A stretch of 64,000 nt of DNA. Source: Phymatolithon calcareum. Lineage: Eukaryota; Rhodophyta; Florideophyceae; Hapalidiales. A program made the translations under genes and the position numbers. The DNA is taken from NCBI GenBank assembly GCA_977006965.1, contig OZ345383.1, positions 1,488,001-1,552,000 of the forward strand, given 5' to 3'. The notes below the pieces were generated by a model that was given only the letters and a program-made list of their open reading frames with translations, made no database searches and was not told the origin of the DNA. Position 1 is the first letter of the stretch. Each line of letters starts with the position of its first letter. This document shows positions 43,725-55,957 of the stretch, piece after piece.

Positions 43725-45106
43725 TTACGTCGTGCGCTGCAGCATATTAGAGAGGACTCGGATTGCATCCTTTGACGCTACTGGAGAAGAGATATCGTGC
43801 AGGTCATAGTGCTCATTGGCAACTTGAAGGTCACCGCGTACGTTGATGGGGACTTTGTGGTTTTCAGTCTGGCCGTTTTCATCTCGTTTCTGGCGGTAGA
43901 CGATTCTAAGCGGCAGAATTTTTGTTCCCTTTGGAACAGATGACCGAGGAACCCATTTGATTGCTTTAACTTCATCAAGTTTGTTGAATTCGGCTGTGCA
44001 CCCTTCTTTCCAAAGGCAAGCGTCGTACGTTTTTCGGGCTTCTGGAAGGGAGCGAAGAGCGTCCTTTAGAGTATGCTTATTTCCATAAATCGGCATAGGT
44101 GCATGAGAATCAGGGTCATGGTAAGGAGAGTAGACTTCAAAGTCCGCGATGCGACACTTATGGATTTTGCTCGTGGTGACATGGTATACGATGTAATGAT
44201 GGGGATCATATGTGCAGAGGTACTGTACCAGGGCGGAGCGGTCGTTGGAATGTTTTTTGATTGTTTTCGAATCGAACAGGAAACCGTATTGTCCAAGTGG
44301 GAGAAAACTTCTGATGTCCGGTTCTCGGTTTTCCCAGACGGCGGCAGAAACGGCGTGGATTCCTTGATGATACGTTTCGATATATTTTGCCACAGACTTA
44401 AGGAGCGCATATTCCCACATCGTAGGAGGTAAATTACTGTGAGCGAGGGAGCTACGAGTTCTGTCGGCCAAAGTTTGGTTGATCCTTTCCGCACGTGCAT
44501 TTTCTTGCGGTGTGTCGGCAGTCGTTAGTTTTGCGAGGATTCGATGCGACATAAAGAAGTCGCGAATATTGTGGGATACATATTCTTTAGCGTTGTGAGA
44601 TCTGAATTTTCAGATCGGGATTCCTGCGTGTGTCATGATGCTTAGAAGTGTGCCCTTCACATGCTCGTTGATTTGCTTGGGATGAGTAAGCAGGGAGATA
44701 GGCAGGTATCGGGTAGACTCGTCAATAAATGTTTCGAAATGGTTATATCCATTGAATGACGTGATGTCTAAGCTGCATGTGTCCGATGATATTGATTCCC
44801 CGCGGTATGTTCGCTTGTCACAGAGTGTGAAAGGTGCCCTGCGCATCTTACCCTTTGCGCATCCAAAGCACGATATTGGCGGAGGGGCTCGTTTACGGGT
44901 TTGAGGCAGACCTGGGAAATCCTGCTTGGCTTTGTGTGCAATGTGTCCATGCTAACATGATTGAGCAGGCGATGGTAGTGGTAGTAGTCCTCGGCGGGTT
45001 TGCTGCTTGGGATTGGCGCGGGATCTATGGATCGAAGCTTCGCTACGCGCTTGATGATTACGATTGCTGGGTTAAGTGTTCTGCGTGCTCGGGAGGGGAC
45101 TGTCAT
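43725..45106 (-). pseudogene. copia integrase and start of RT
   Basis: 45106-44768: YYHYHRLLNHVSMDTLHTK (GAG-pre-integrase, H..L.H). 44846-44610: integrase core with FETFIDESTRYLPISLL. 44552-43725: DTPQENARAERINQTLADR (Glu of the D,D,E set), RSFLPLGQYGFLFDSKTI, then PKGTKILPLRIVYRQKRDE which opens the copia RT. Frameshifts near 44780 and 44580. Confidence 0.8.
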
Positions 45107-45862
45107 TAGGTGCGGGAGGAGAGGAGTTGGGCGTGTTGTAGCAGTGCTGGTGTCCTCGGTACCGTCCTAGCAGTATTGACTTTGGGTTATGGCTTGGTAA
45201 CATGATTTATTTTCATTGGCAAACTGTACATCCCTTGGTATTCATTCCCTTTTGCGATGCCGTCTTCTGGTCGCCGTTGACTGCTTTTCGTGAGGAATAC
45301 CTTTTTGTTCTTGAATATTACTTCGTGCTTCTGAGTCAATTGTTTAACGGATAAGAGAGGCTCCGTGAGGTCCGGGAAGACAACTGCGGATGAAATATTG
45401 ACTGCTGCTTTGCCAATTTGCGTGTGTTACTCGCGATCTGTGATTTGTTGCTGTTTAGGTGTGCATATCGTGGACAGCAGTCATTGTGTTAGTGGGAGTT
45501 GTGAGATGGCAGGGGTTACAAGCAGAGTCCATTGCTGCTATGAACGTGTTTTTAGTTACCTCATCGCCTGAATCCGTGGTGCACTCGGTTGCAACTTCTT
45601 CGAGTTCCATGTCTGCCGCATGGGCATTGGCCCGTGGATTCGGCTTTCGGCGTGAGATCCGACGTCCGTCACGCGCACCTCGGCGCGAGGCACGTGCGGC
45701 AGGTCACTCCAGCTTTAAACGTCAGTATGGGGGCAAGTTTTGCCATGCGGCGTAAGCGCGGCATGCTCGCAGAGTATGTTCTGATGTCCCGTGGAATTCG
45801 CACCAGTCCCCGGCCTCATCAATTGGTTTCGGTATGTTCCGGTGGATGAGCTGGCGTCGTCC

Positions 45863-46528
45863 TCAGTTTAGATTATCTTGTGCATAGTGAAAATTGATGG
45901 GTGGTGCCAGTGACGGAACGGTTGGAATGCTGGGAGTGTGCTGGTCAATTGTGTAAAGGTATTTTACTAGCTTCGTCATATTAGTTTTTAACTTCGGAGT
46001 GAGAGTTGCTTGCGCTGCAACTTGAGAGAAGCGAGGATCCGCTATTCCTGACAGTAGGAGATCTATTGCGAACACTTTTTCTATTATGCCCGGGTAGTTT
46101 GCTTCTATGAATTGGTCCCGGATCTGTATGTGAGTTTCAATATATTCCTTGAGGCTGTCATCGGGGTCCAAACTGAGTGCTCTCGCCTTGGCGTATATGA
46201 GACTGGGGTTATTCGATAGATGGTTATTGATCATGACCTTAATTTTTGCCAGCAATACCATTAGGGTTTTGGTTTCGAAGTTGGACTCGGGAATTTGCCT
46301 TCGGATTTCTTCGGAGAGGCTTTGCTCAATTAAGTTGACCGCACTTAGCTTAGCGAGCTCGAACTCAGCGTTTTGCTCGGCAGTGGCACCAGCCGGAAGA
46401 TGGACGTCTTGAAAGTGGTGCCGATGAAACTTAGTTTCATCGCACATACCGATGAAGACAAGGCTGCGGCGCCATGGTGCGTAGTTTGTGTATGTGAGCG
46501 ATTTGATTTGCAAGAGCTGGTCTGCCAT
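45863..46528 (-). pseudogene. copia gag
   Basis: Open to the stop at 45863. The frame reaches back to an ATG at 46795, five bases from the LTR, but MADQLLQIKSLTYTNYAPW at 46528 looks like the natural start since copia gag proteins begin near such a LxxxNYxxW motif. Later: NFETKTLMVLLAKIKVMIN and DDSLKEYIETHIQIRDQF fit the UBN2/copia gag domain. No CCHC knuckle is seen before the stop, so the 3' end is probably lost. Confidence 0.75.
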
Positions 46529-46799
46529 TTTAGATCTTGGCTTGTACTGTGTTGACTGTGTGTGAGGTGTTGTCTGCGCTTGGTTGCGGGCTTTGTCTTT
46601 CGACAGTTTCACCGCCTCGTGTTGGGCAAAATTTTTGAGCTTGGTTGCCGTTTGGCGTAGGAAAAGCGCTGTGCGTGGCAGTAAGTCTTGTTCTTTTTGT
46701 TGACCCCGTGTTGTGTCGCGTGGGGTGTTTGGGTTGAGAGGGAGTCGGATTTCGATGCTATTCGATGGCTGTGCGCCGTCGTACGTGGGTCCCATAACC

Positions 46800-46873
46800 T
46801 GTGGTCCGACTTCTCTGCCTTTACTGACCTGTCTTATAGTAGGTTATTGAAGAACAGCATGTGCCACGTGTCA
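46800..46873 (-). repeat. 5' LTR of the copia element
   Basis: Same limits as the other LTR, 4 bp shorter. CACGTG and CTTATAGTAGG retained. Read on the minus strand the LTR begins TGACACGTGGCACATG. Confidence 0.8.
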
Positions 46874-48540
46874 TGCAGCATCTTTCTCCGTTTTCTCGTA
46901 CCATTTTCATTGCATGAGATTTCATGGTATTACTGCATGTTGTCCCTAGGTTCTTTTCCGCAGTTCTCCGGAATTTTCAACCTATGACAAGGAGCTCCGA
47001 GGAAGAAATCCTCCTAAAAACCACTGCACAATTAATCTTGTCCACCGCCAAATAGCCTAGCCTCTTAAACATCTATGTGCTCGCTCTCCATGTCTGCCTA
47101 TGTTCCCAAAAGGGGTTCTGGATTGTACTCTGTATGTGAATCATGTAATTCTTTTGTTTCGCACGTGCCGTCAACATCTTCACGCTGCGTTTTGACCTTT
47201 TATAATTTTTTGGCGTACATACTGTGCTAATCATCGGGCGAAGATTCTTTTGCTGGCCCTGTCTGCCCTGCAATGAACGCATGCCAATCGATTGAATCCA
47301 CTCCTTCTTCTTCTTCTTTAATGCAGGTTTCGGAGTTGTCGAACAACTCTCCATCCTCACGGCTACAGTAGACTTTAACAGATACGAGTGGTACTTGACG
47401 TCACAACAGCTCTAAGCCGCACAAAGTGCAGAGCTTCGGGGAGCTTAACATCTAAATCTCTAAGCAGCCTATCTTCAGCCGCCGTCCTTAAAAGGGATGA
47501 CCCGGCTTGGAAACCATTTAGGATGCTCACGGTAGCTCGTCATTTCATACCTTCTTTCAACTCCGTCTGTCCTCTCTCCCAGCTTCCTTGAGCATTGAGA
47601 CATACCACTCAGGGCGTAATCCGTGTACTTCCAAACTACCAGAAGGTGATAGTCTTCTCCCATGAGGAGGCCGGAGCACAGCTCTTGTCATTTCAAAAAA
47701 CCTTGCCTTGGAGCGGGGAAAATTCCTGGCTCTGCTCTTGTCTCCTTCCTGGGACGCACAGGGACACGCGTGGCCGGGCCGGTTATGATAGCCGGCCTGT
47801 ATCAAATCCGCTTAAATTCGAAAGATTTCTTCGAAATCCGAAGACGACGGGGTTGAGTCTGCCATTTCGAGCGTGGCGAATTCTCGATTCGCCGAGTCCC
47901 AGGTGGGCGCGTTCGCGATCGCGCCAGCCATTTCCGGCGCGATTACCTTCGTATAAAGCGCTTTGTGCAGCTCGATCGCTGCGGCCACTTGCGCCGGCGC
48001 GGGCACGGGCGCCCGCGCTGGAAACTTGTCTTGTGTCTTTTGTGGTCTGTTCGGTCCGGTCACCCTCTCTTCTAAACTCCTTTCAATTCGAATCCACTGC
48101 TCACGTTCAGGCCGTAGACGTCAGACTGTATGCGAACTCGAAGCTAATGTCTCCCACTCTATGTTTTCTCTGATGTTTGCTGTCCCCCGTCAACTCCAGA
48201 AGACCTACTATAGTGCGATGAAATTCGAAGCTAAATATGCGCCCGAGATGAATTGTAAGCCAAGAGACATCATCCTCTTGGAGCGTCCTTAACTTCCCAA
48301 GTTATGTTATTAGATAAGTATACTGTACATACGGCCACGGAGCCCATCCCAGGTACTTGAGGGCTCCGAAATATGTTTCAAGTAACATTCAGCTAACTCT
48401 TCGCGACACAAGACAGAGGAGCGTTTTCTCCATCGAGGCCCGTTTGTGGACCAAACGCATGTTTTAGAGCCCCGCTAGACTGGGTTACACCCCCAAATGG
48501 CAAACAACTACAGATATCATACATGGACCTTGGGGAATTG
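46874..48540. other. Stretch with unrecognised coding-like remnants
   Basis: Minus-strand frames 48063-47812 (KFPARAPVPAPAQVAAAIEL, ANAPTWDSANREFATLEM), 47663-47475 and 47360-47073 (Lys-rich) may belong to one degraded gene or element. No motif recognised, no repeats linking them to other elements here. Confidence 0.3.
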
Positions 48541-48555
48541 AATAGTTGACTCAAC

Positions 48556-48740
48556 CTTCTGCAGACGCATTTGTTCTTTTAAATATAATAATATTATTTT
48601 ACATTTTATCTTCATTTCTTCAAACAGAACCTGAACCACGCTCAAACGGCCAGGGCCATGGCGGTCCCCGGATTCACAGGCTCTACGCTTTGTGCAAGCG
48701 TCTGCAGACGCATCAATACTCACACTTCTGCTTCTCAGGA
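48556..48740 (+). repeat. CTGCAGACGC dispersed repeat, loci 3 and 4
   Basis: TTCTGCAGACGCATTTG at 48557 followed by an AT-rich run and ATCTTCATTTCTTC; GCGTCTGCAGACGCATC at 48698 followed by ACTCACACTTCTGC. Two same-direction copies 140 bp apart. Confidence 0.65.
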
Positions 48741-49019
48741 AAGTAGAGCACTCTTCTGGCTTTCTTTTCGGTTTGAGACGCCGTCAGAACACCCTCCTCA
48801 AACTTTCACTGACCAACACATTGTAACTTCGCTCTCGTGCCCAATCACCACACCTCTCTGCGTTTCCATAAGATTTGTTAGCAGCTCTCCGAAGGTGGAC
48901 TTTTCTGTCACTACTTTTACCTCCGTTCTTCTTTTCTTCGTTTTACCCATGTTCTCTTTCTCCCCTTATTTCTTTTCTCCAACGAGCTTCCTTGTGTCGG
49001 GTTTTAGTTACCGAACAAT

Positions 49020-49440
49020 ATCATGACCCAGCATGGGAACTGGAGCGTGTTCGTGCTATTCCACATGGACCAGCGCGACTTAGAAGGCCTGGTCGTATAC
49101 AACGCACGCATCAATTATTGCGTTTATTGCAGTGGAAATCATTCGACTGATTTCGTGGAGGGTTTACTTTCGTGCTTAATAGGAACGCAAATGTTTTCCA
49201 TAGTTTGGTGACGGAATTGGTGTATCAGATATGACATAAAATCTCGCTGGGGGTGTACCTCACTGGGAGGAAACCCAAGCATCACGAAGAAGCAAGAAGC
49301 ACGGCAATCGCTGGTATCAACTATGTCGTCTCGCCGACAAGGAAAGTTTAGCTTTGCGTGTCATCAGGCGGCTATTCGATTCTGCCATCTCGCCACTGAG
49401 AACGCTTGGAAATATCCACTTATCAAGTGTTGACACCAGT
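49020..49440 (+). mobile_element. Retroelement relic related to 23800-24760
   Basis: Shares ATTATTGCGTTTATTGCAGTG and the downstream GAAACCCAAGC-TCA block with 24080-24250. FVLFHMDQRDLEGL stands where the other copy has FYVDDHDMVNHI. Stops throughout. Confidence 0.4.
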
Positions 49441-49595
49441 GCATCAACTGAATTATTCAACAACCCTGACCCTGACTAGTCCTAACAACTGAGGACAAAT
49501 TCATGAGTGCAAATTGACAAATAATTGTCGAACGAATCGCCGGCATGATGGATTTACCTGGTAAACGCTCTGCAGGACTTCTTCTTAAGTCCTAG

Positions 49596-52038
49596 TTTCT
49601 ATGTGCCCGAAATTTAGCCTCAATTGAGGGAACGAGAATTATTTAATTTTTGATATCAAAACTTACTCACTATCAGGCAAGTCAAAAGCATCAAGCTCAT
49701 GGATATCCTCCAAATGCTCAGCAAAACAATTTCTACCTGTTGAAATACCACAAAGAAAGATTTCGGTGCCATCAAGCCGGTTACATGATGAACATACGAG
49801 TGTCGTTTTCTTCACTTTTCAAACTTTGCAGTTGTTTTGCACAGCATAAGTAGTCATCAGTCCATCTGGAGTCTTCCTTTTCTTCTTCGTTGGAGTTACG
49901 TGCGTCCCAACCCCGCTCCCGCACGGAAATATATGCTCTGGAGTGACTGAACGCCTGCGAGTATTGCACAAGTCAAATATGTTATCGATGAGCTGCTCGG
50001 CCAGCGCTTCGTAGTATCGTCGCTGCGTCATGTGTTGCAGAGATTCTGGATGAGCACCGGAAAATTGAACCCAACTATCAATCACAAAAGCTGCTAGAAG
50101 AGATGTGTTAACTCGAAACGACCAGTCCTGGGTCCGAATTTTCTTCCCATATCCAAGCTCTCTTAGAGGCATCTATTGTGCTTGTCAATTTTAGCACAAG
50201 CGGTATAGCATGATTTACAAACTTCGGGCTGCGGGACTGAGAGCTCAACACGTGAGGGTCCGTCGTCAAGCTGACGCCAGCGGACACGATTGCACGGCAT
50301 CCCCTCCATAGTTGTAGACGGCTCACCATTCAACGCATTAGAATCATAGAAACACATTGCCCTCTTTCAGAAAGCTCAAATTGTGACAGGTATTCCATGG
50401 GGTACTTTTTTGTCGCGGTTTTGATGACCCCAATGAACTTCAGGCCCAATCGAAGGAGCATCTCTGCCGATTCCGCACTTGCAAAGTACGAATCCGCCCA
50501 TATAATTCGCCTTGTACCAGAGTATGCGGCCACTAGACGGCGAAGAACTGCTGTACCATGCGCAGTTTCACCTTCGTAATCTCTTCGCTTCTCGTCTTCA
50601 GCAGTGGTCACCAGTTCAAGATGAAGCATTATACCTTCTTACACATGCTGAATTCTGTATTTCGCAACCATTCTCCGGTTTACGGTCCGTGGCGTTGTAT
50701 TGTGGTAGTCCAATCTCAATCCAGTAACAACCGTTTCCATACCAACGAGAAATAGATTCATCAACGCAAACACAGTGCGCTTTCTGTGGCCATTAATGGC
50801 ATCAACGAAGTCCTGAACAAGCGCCCAGCGATATTGTGCCGACGACATGGAGCCTTTTTCACTTGGTTGCACGCTGAATGTAACACACCGGAGATACTCG
50901 TAAAACCTGTCTCTTGTCATCCCTGTGTTTGAAAAAGAAGGCGCAGGGAGGTACTTGTTCCGTCTAGTAGTCTTCCACAATTCTTTCTTAGCGCCGAATT
51001 CAAACCTCGTCATGAGGACGAGTACTCCGAAAACCTTAAGCAACTCTGTAATAGTCGTATCATGTCTTCCAATTCTTTTCAGCTTAGCGGACGTCCAAGA
51101 AGCCTTTTTCCCCAGGTGAACTTGTGGAAACGTCGTCACGAAGCAATCGTACGGCGTGTGGGACCCGATACCGCCGTTTTCGGATATAAAATCTCCCTTC
51201 AATGTGCGAACTCTCCAGAACTGACGGGGAACCCTACCCCCAATGGGACATAGAACCTAGCGCTCGAACTATACCACGTCATCAGCAACAGTATTCGGGT
51301 CATGGTCTCAAGTTCCTCTTGTGATGCTTGATTCCAGGAACCTTGCAGAGCATAGGCGAGAGAGCCCGGAAGTGGTCGGGCAGAGCTTGTATGGGTTCTT
51401 CGGAGGTTTTCGTAGCCTTCTGGAGAGTTTTGGGTTGCGTCGGGAGCCGGGAAGTTGGCGTTTGGAGATGAAGATAGGTGACCACGAGTACTGTAAGCCG
51501 GTCTCGGCGGTAGTGAATTTTGCCGACTGGGACTTGATACAATTAGGCGACTGGAAGAACCACATTCGTAATCATTTCCTGCCCTTACGTTGACAATCTT
51601 GAATGTCTTGATCTTAATGGTTTCGTAACCAGAACCCATTTTACACGCGTATTGAAGTGCTTGTCCGACCATTGATTTTCTCCACGATTACCTCTTGTAC
51701 CGTCCCACTCCCCTTTTTGACTTGGAAAATGCCCCATATAGTCTGCAGCACTCGGCCAGACTGGTAACCGAAGATGCTTTGGTGTGTACCGGTGCACCGA
51801 CATGTCGGCGTTGGTCTTTTTCCTGGGACATCGCAGGTCCTGTCTTTCTGTTTGGACATCGCATTTTTGTTCCTAGCGAAGAACGAAGCGATTATATACT
51901 ATTACTTGCGATACTCCTCACACAGAACACAGCCCAGCCTTTTCGAATATGGCGAGAAGAGACTGTTCCGCATTCTTTTTACATATTTTTATGAGCTTTT
52001 AAATCGCCCCTCAATTGAGGGGGTTCGGCACATAGACA
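49596..52038 (-). mobile_element. piggyBac-like copy 4, full length
   Basis: 2.44 kb with ends TTTCTATGTGCC (left) and TGTCTATGTGCC (right, complement), each next to CTAG (49592-49595 and 52039-52042), plus subterminal CCTCAATTGAGG at 49620 and 52010. It is the best preserved copy in the window, but the transposase has several frame breaks. TTAA, the usual piggyBac target, is not duplicated at its borders. Confidence 0.85.
49620..51860 (-). pseudogene. piggyBac transposase, copy 4
   Basis: From the N-terminus: MSKQKDRTCDVPGKRPT region (51859), a linker (51672-51199), the DDE-domain start 51202-50639 with LLKVFGVLVLMTRFEFG, KYLPAPSFSNTGMTRDRFY and SSAQYRWALVQDFVDAING, then 50629-50330 with IIWADSYFASAESAEMLLR and LKFIGVIKTATKKYPMEYL (catalytic Asp in ADSYFAS), 50357-50163, 50172-49819 with WSFRVNTSLLA and THVTPTKKKRKTP, and a C-terminal cysteine-rich tail to about 49650. 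Family DDE_Tnp_1_7. At least four frame changes. Confidence 0.85.
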
Positions 52039-52389
52039 CTAGAGTACCCTAGAAAGAGCAGGCAAAAATGTGTAGAAGACTGCAGTTGCGACTGTTGGAA
52101 GGGGTAGTCCCGCTTTGGCCATCAAATGTAGCTACTGACCGAAGCCAAATGGGCAGTGAAACTTCGACTTCGACTCGTCAGCTGCAGCGTGGTATCCACT
52201 CTTCTCTTCGGTTGCGATTCCTGGAAGATGACCGAGCAAATCAAATGAAAGCTGAATTCAATTGCATACAGAATGCTATCCAAGATAACTAGACGAACAG
52301 TGGCAAAATTTGACGTCGTCATGCGCACCAGAGATCAGCGACGGAATCACCTTGGGGAAAATACTCGCATATAAGAGCACTGCGTGGTA

Positions 52390-52560
52390 CCCCAAGTGTT
52401 ACTGCAATGGCTCAAACCAACCCCGGAGTCACTCTTTAGCGACGAGCCCAACGAAACGTATGAATAGCTCTTAATATTGCACAGGATAGAACAGAATGGA
52501 GAAAAAATTAGACCTTCTTAGCGCTGCGAACCTCACTTGGGGAAAATGCAGAATACAATA
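52390..52560 (+). mobile_element. LINE 3' end, copy D
   Basis: Aligns with copies A-C: CCAACCCCGGAGTCACTCTTTAG, RIEQNGEKIRP-like frame, CTCACTTGGGG and a short ACAATACAAAGG tail in place of (TGAA)n. Confidence 0.6.
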
Positions 52561-53612
52561 CAAAGGGGTAGTATATGTTAAATTTATGTGAGGGTCTCTT
52601 CGATTCTCGATAAGCCGTTGTCAGTCCCATTTGTAGTAAACTTAATGGTGCATGACGAGGACCTGCAAATGCACTTCAACGAGCTGTACTTACCGTGGGT
52701 CAAAAAAGGTCTCTTGGAGCGAAATGGCTGAGACTTTTTTTGCTGGTTTATTCAAGCTTACACCTATTTCTCTTGCGTGTTGGTTACATAGCAATATGTG
52801 TATAAATCAGAAAATTTCTGAGGAATTGTGGTAGATTTGAACATCGCGTACTGTCTGTCAGAACTTCTACTTTCCTGGAGTTCGATCTAGCAGGCCTCAC
52901 GGATGTCTCTCAGGCATGGACGAATGTTGCTACGCGAATGGACCGCTGCCTTCTTCTGATAGTCGGTCAAGCTCACCGTTTTCTGCAGATTAGACAGGCA
53001 AAGTAGTGCTCTTGGTTTTTGGTTAGGTTTGAATATTTGTCCCTGAAGTCATCTTTTGGCGCGGGCAATGTTCCTGTTATTGCATGCCACCGCTCTGTCC
53101 GATATTTAACGGCCCGTATGAAAGAGGTCCGACAATGCAAACGTTCAACCAAGAAAGACCCTGTCCGTGGCCCTATGGCCTTCGTAAAGCTGCCCCAGCG
53201 TCTGCAGACGCGTTGATAACTTTTATATAAAAACTTACAACACTTCTTCTTATCAAAGAGCTGGATTGTTCCGTTCCCGTAATTCCCAGCCAGCGATACA
53301 AGACCCGTTGAGATTTTGGTATTTCTTTTTAGGAAATAGTTAATATTTTTCCTAGCTTTTAGTTGGCGGTCTTGGCCGAAAGCGAATTGCCACGTTGTTT
53401 TCTTACATATACCGGCTCTGTCCTCTCTGATGGTCGGCACAGCAGCCACATCTAGTGCTGGCATGAGGACCAGTAACAAAATCGTAATGCACTATACCGA
53501 TTAATACGCAATCGCCAGGTGGAGCGTCATCGAACAAATCCCAGCTAAATCTATTTTTCTCCACCTCCAGACGCTGAACGCATCCGATCACGGGCAACTC
53601 GGCGAACCGGAC
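52561..53612. other. Unassigned stretch with a 168-codon minus-strand frame
   Basis: The minus frame 53479-52973 and the overlapping 53597-53403 (DYDFVTG-like, CGCCADHQRGQ) could form one degraded protein; Cys/His residues are present but no family is recognised. A CTGCAGACGC repeat lies at 53198. Confidence 0.3.
53198..53255 (+). repeat. CTGCAGACGC dispersed repeat, locus 5
   Basis: GCGTCTGCAGACGC followed by GTTGATAACTTTTATATAAA and CACTTCTTCTTATC. Confidence 0.7.
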
Positions 53613-53636
53613 GACACCACATAATTATGTGGTGTC
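53613..53636. repeat. Perfect 24-bp palindrome
   Basis: GACACCACATAA followed directly by its reverse complement. No spacer. Confidence 0.9.
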
Positions 53637-55009
53637 TTGAGGTAGATTATTTTCATCCATCATCACATTTCGACAAATTTAGCACCAATGTGACATTAAA
53701 CTATCACGTTTTGAGTATCTTCTCAAGCTGGCAGTAAGACAAGGCTACAGAGGGCACACCGCACTTGCTGAAAAACTGTGCAGACGAGACATACGGCAAT
53801 TGAGCCCCGATTTACACCTTAAACACACTAAATGCCTAGCTTTTCCCAACAGTAGATCACGATTCGCAGATCATCAAGCTTCACAGCGTGCATTCGTCTT
53901 CCTCTCTGCATGCAGCAGTAATAGAAGAAAAAGAAAGGTAGATTTTTATTTAAAAGTTACCAACGCATCTGCTGATGCAGCAGAAGAAGGGCCCTTGAAG
54001 TAACTCTAAAATAGGCATAGGAAATTACTCGCTCATATAGAATATAGCGAAAAGGGCTAGCTACTTGCCAGAACTGTTTACAGAAAAGAGTTTTCGACAG
54101 CTCTCAATGACAGGTGGCAAGTTATGGAATAACTAGTTGCTAATACAAGAGGCAAACGGCAACAAATGATAGCGCAAATAGGCTAGACACACAACCAAGA
54201 GCGCGAGCGAACGACACTTTCGTAGACTGGGTTAGAAATAGAGCGACTACGAAGGAAACTGAGCACGGCAAAGAAATGTATGAGCGGGTGGCCGAACACG
54301 CTCGAAAGTACCTCAAAGAGCGAATACAGAGCACGATGGTGGCGATTTTCTTTGCTTCCAAATGACGGCACGCTTTTTGTCATTGCTGTTTCATTCATTT
54401 GCGTCGGACAAGCCTGAAGAGCGCATCAGATGTGAGAGACATAACGTCAGCCCAATCGATAAGCCGGCGGTAGAAAAGCCGTTGCGGTCAACGTCCTGTG
54501 AGACCACTGAGAATGATTAGTAGAAAGACTGCCTAAGTGCTCCAGCACTTTACCAAGATTTAAACTAAGATGTATAGTTGAATCTGTGAGGACGTCTTTT
54601 TTTGGTGGATGCAAAAGTGTGCTGTGTTACACAGCTTTTTATTCAAATATTGACAACGGATAGAAACATTTCAATGCTATTTATGGATACTTTCCAGCAA
54701 AAGCCGTCAGCTGACAGCAATGGCTAGTCAGAAAATCGACGAAAACGAGAAGATTGTATGGACAAATGGCAACCGAATGCTGACGAGCCCCTTGCCTTCA
54801 AATCCCTCCTTTCAAATATCAATGTCATAGTCCACTGTCTCTTCACAGATCATTGACCAAGTGTCAAGGTTTGCTGCATGGTATTCATCAGGTCTGGTTC
54901 GGGAGAGAGTCGGCCGGGAAAGCACTGAGGCTTTAATTAAGTCTTTCTCGTCCCTCGAACGTTCCGCCGGTGGGTTCTTCACACCGAGGATGAAAGTCTC
55001 TCGGAGAAA
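53637..55009. other. Gene-poor stretch
   Basis: A plus-strand open segment at 54168-54361 (NDTFVDWVRNRATTKETEHG, KEMYERVAEHARKYLKERI) is helix-forming and protein-like but has no ATG. The inverted CTGCAGACGC repeat (locus 6) lies at 53920-53980. Confidence 0.35.
53920..53980 (-). repeat. CTGCAGACGC dispersed repeat, locus 6 (inverted)
   Basis: Reverse complement reads GCATCAGCAGATGCGTTGG, then TAACTTTTAAATAAAAATC and a TTTC-rich run; closest to locus 2. Confidence 0.65.
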
Positions 55010-55220
55010 TCAACAGAGATAGAGCGCCGTCAGCGCCCGCCGTGGAGAAATGAACTTCGACGATTGAGCTTGTGGCGCTCCAGCGAACACTACGGTCTAT
55101 GGAAATAGACACTGAGACCCAATATTAACGCAAAAGACTCCCTCGCCGCCGACATGGGAAGTGAAGGCAGCGAAATGCTGTGCTATTAATCCAATTGAGA
55201 TTTTGGGAGCTTAACATGTA
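55010..55220 (+). mobile_element. LINE fragment
   Basis: GAGCTTGTGGCGCTCCAGCG at 55067 matches the nested LINE at 30250, and ATTTTGGGAGCTTAACATG at 55199 resembles 30729-30750. Reads LVALQRTLRSMEIDTETQ in one frame. Confidence 0.55.
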
Positions 55221-55957
55221 TCCCCGCGTGTGTGTGAGGCAATGGAAATCCTTTAATAGGCTGTGGCCATGCTAGATGGACTTCATACCGGCAGCACAGT
55301 GCAAGGCAAGCAAGAACCATCTCAAACTCGACAAAGTTAAAGAATAAGGATATCCAACATGTCAAGGGAGAAGAACATTGCGCATAGTAGACATGAAAGC
55401 AATAAAAAGTTTTAGGAGAATAATCTGCACCGCGCCTCTGGTCATATAGAGGCACCAGTGATAACTTCATATGTGGAAACGCATGATGTAGAAGAGCACA
55501 TTTTTCATCGCTTCTCAACGAGAACTGCAGCTCTAATTCGAGTTTTTGAAAGAACTATATCTAAAGAACGGAGCAATGTTTTATTGTCCTGTTGTATGCT
55601 CACTCGTGCGACTCTCCATGCAGCAACGCAGTCATTTAATTTGCACCCTTAGAGGGACGGCGCCTGTTCCCCTTTAAGAAAGAGTTCGCCTTGTCCACTT
55701 CATGCATTGATATACAAGCAGGGAGTAAAACAGTTCTTTCTATATCGCATTCATGAAGTAACGAGAGGGCTCAATATGATGCACTGCCTCTCTTTGCAAA
55801 GCCATGTGACTGGCGTTGCTGTATTTTTGGCACAAACGAGCTACGTAGTTCATGACATGCAGATTGTCTTGTCAGACGCAGCGCAGCTATGGGATGTTGC
55901 GTTGGACGGTGAACAAATAACTCAGAACCATCAGGGAGTCCACGCGACGAATTCCCC

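Larger units (their letters stand above)
42337..46873 (-). mobile_element. Ty1/copia LTR retrotransposon with very short LTRs
   Basis: 4.5 kb, minus strand: gag, GAG-pre-integrase, integrase, RT and RNase H in copia order, bounded by LTRs of 78 and 74 bp (TG...CA). Several stops and shifts. I could not match target duplications beside the LTRs (TTCTTC left, TGCAGC right). Confidence 0.85.

Noticed and set aside
52041-52056. CCCTAGAAAG as the canonical insect piggyBac terminus
   Set aside because: It lies just outside the CTAG border of copy 4 and has no inverted partner at the left end; chance resemblance.
55186-55518. 110-codon minus-strand ORF
   Set aside because: Partly overlaps LINE fragment sequence on the plus strand; composition gives no support for coding.
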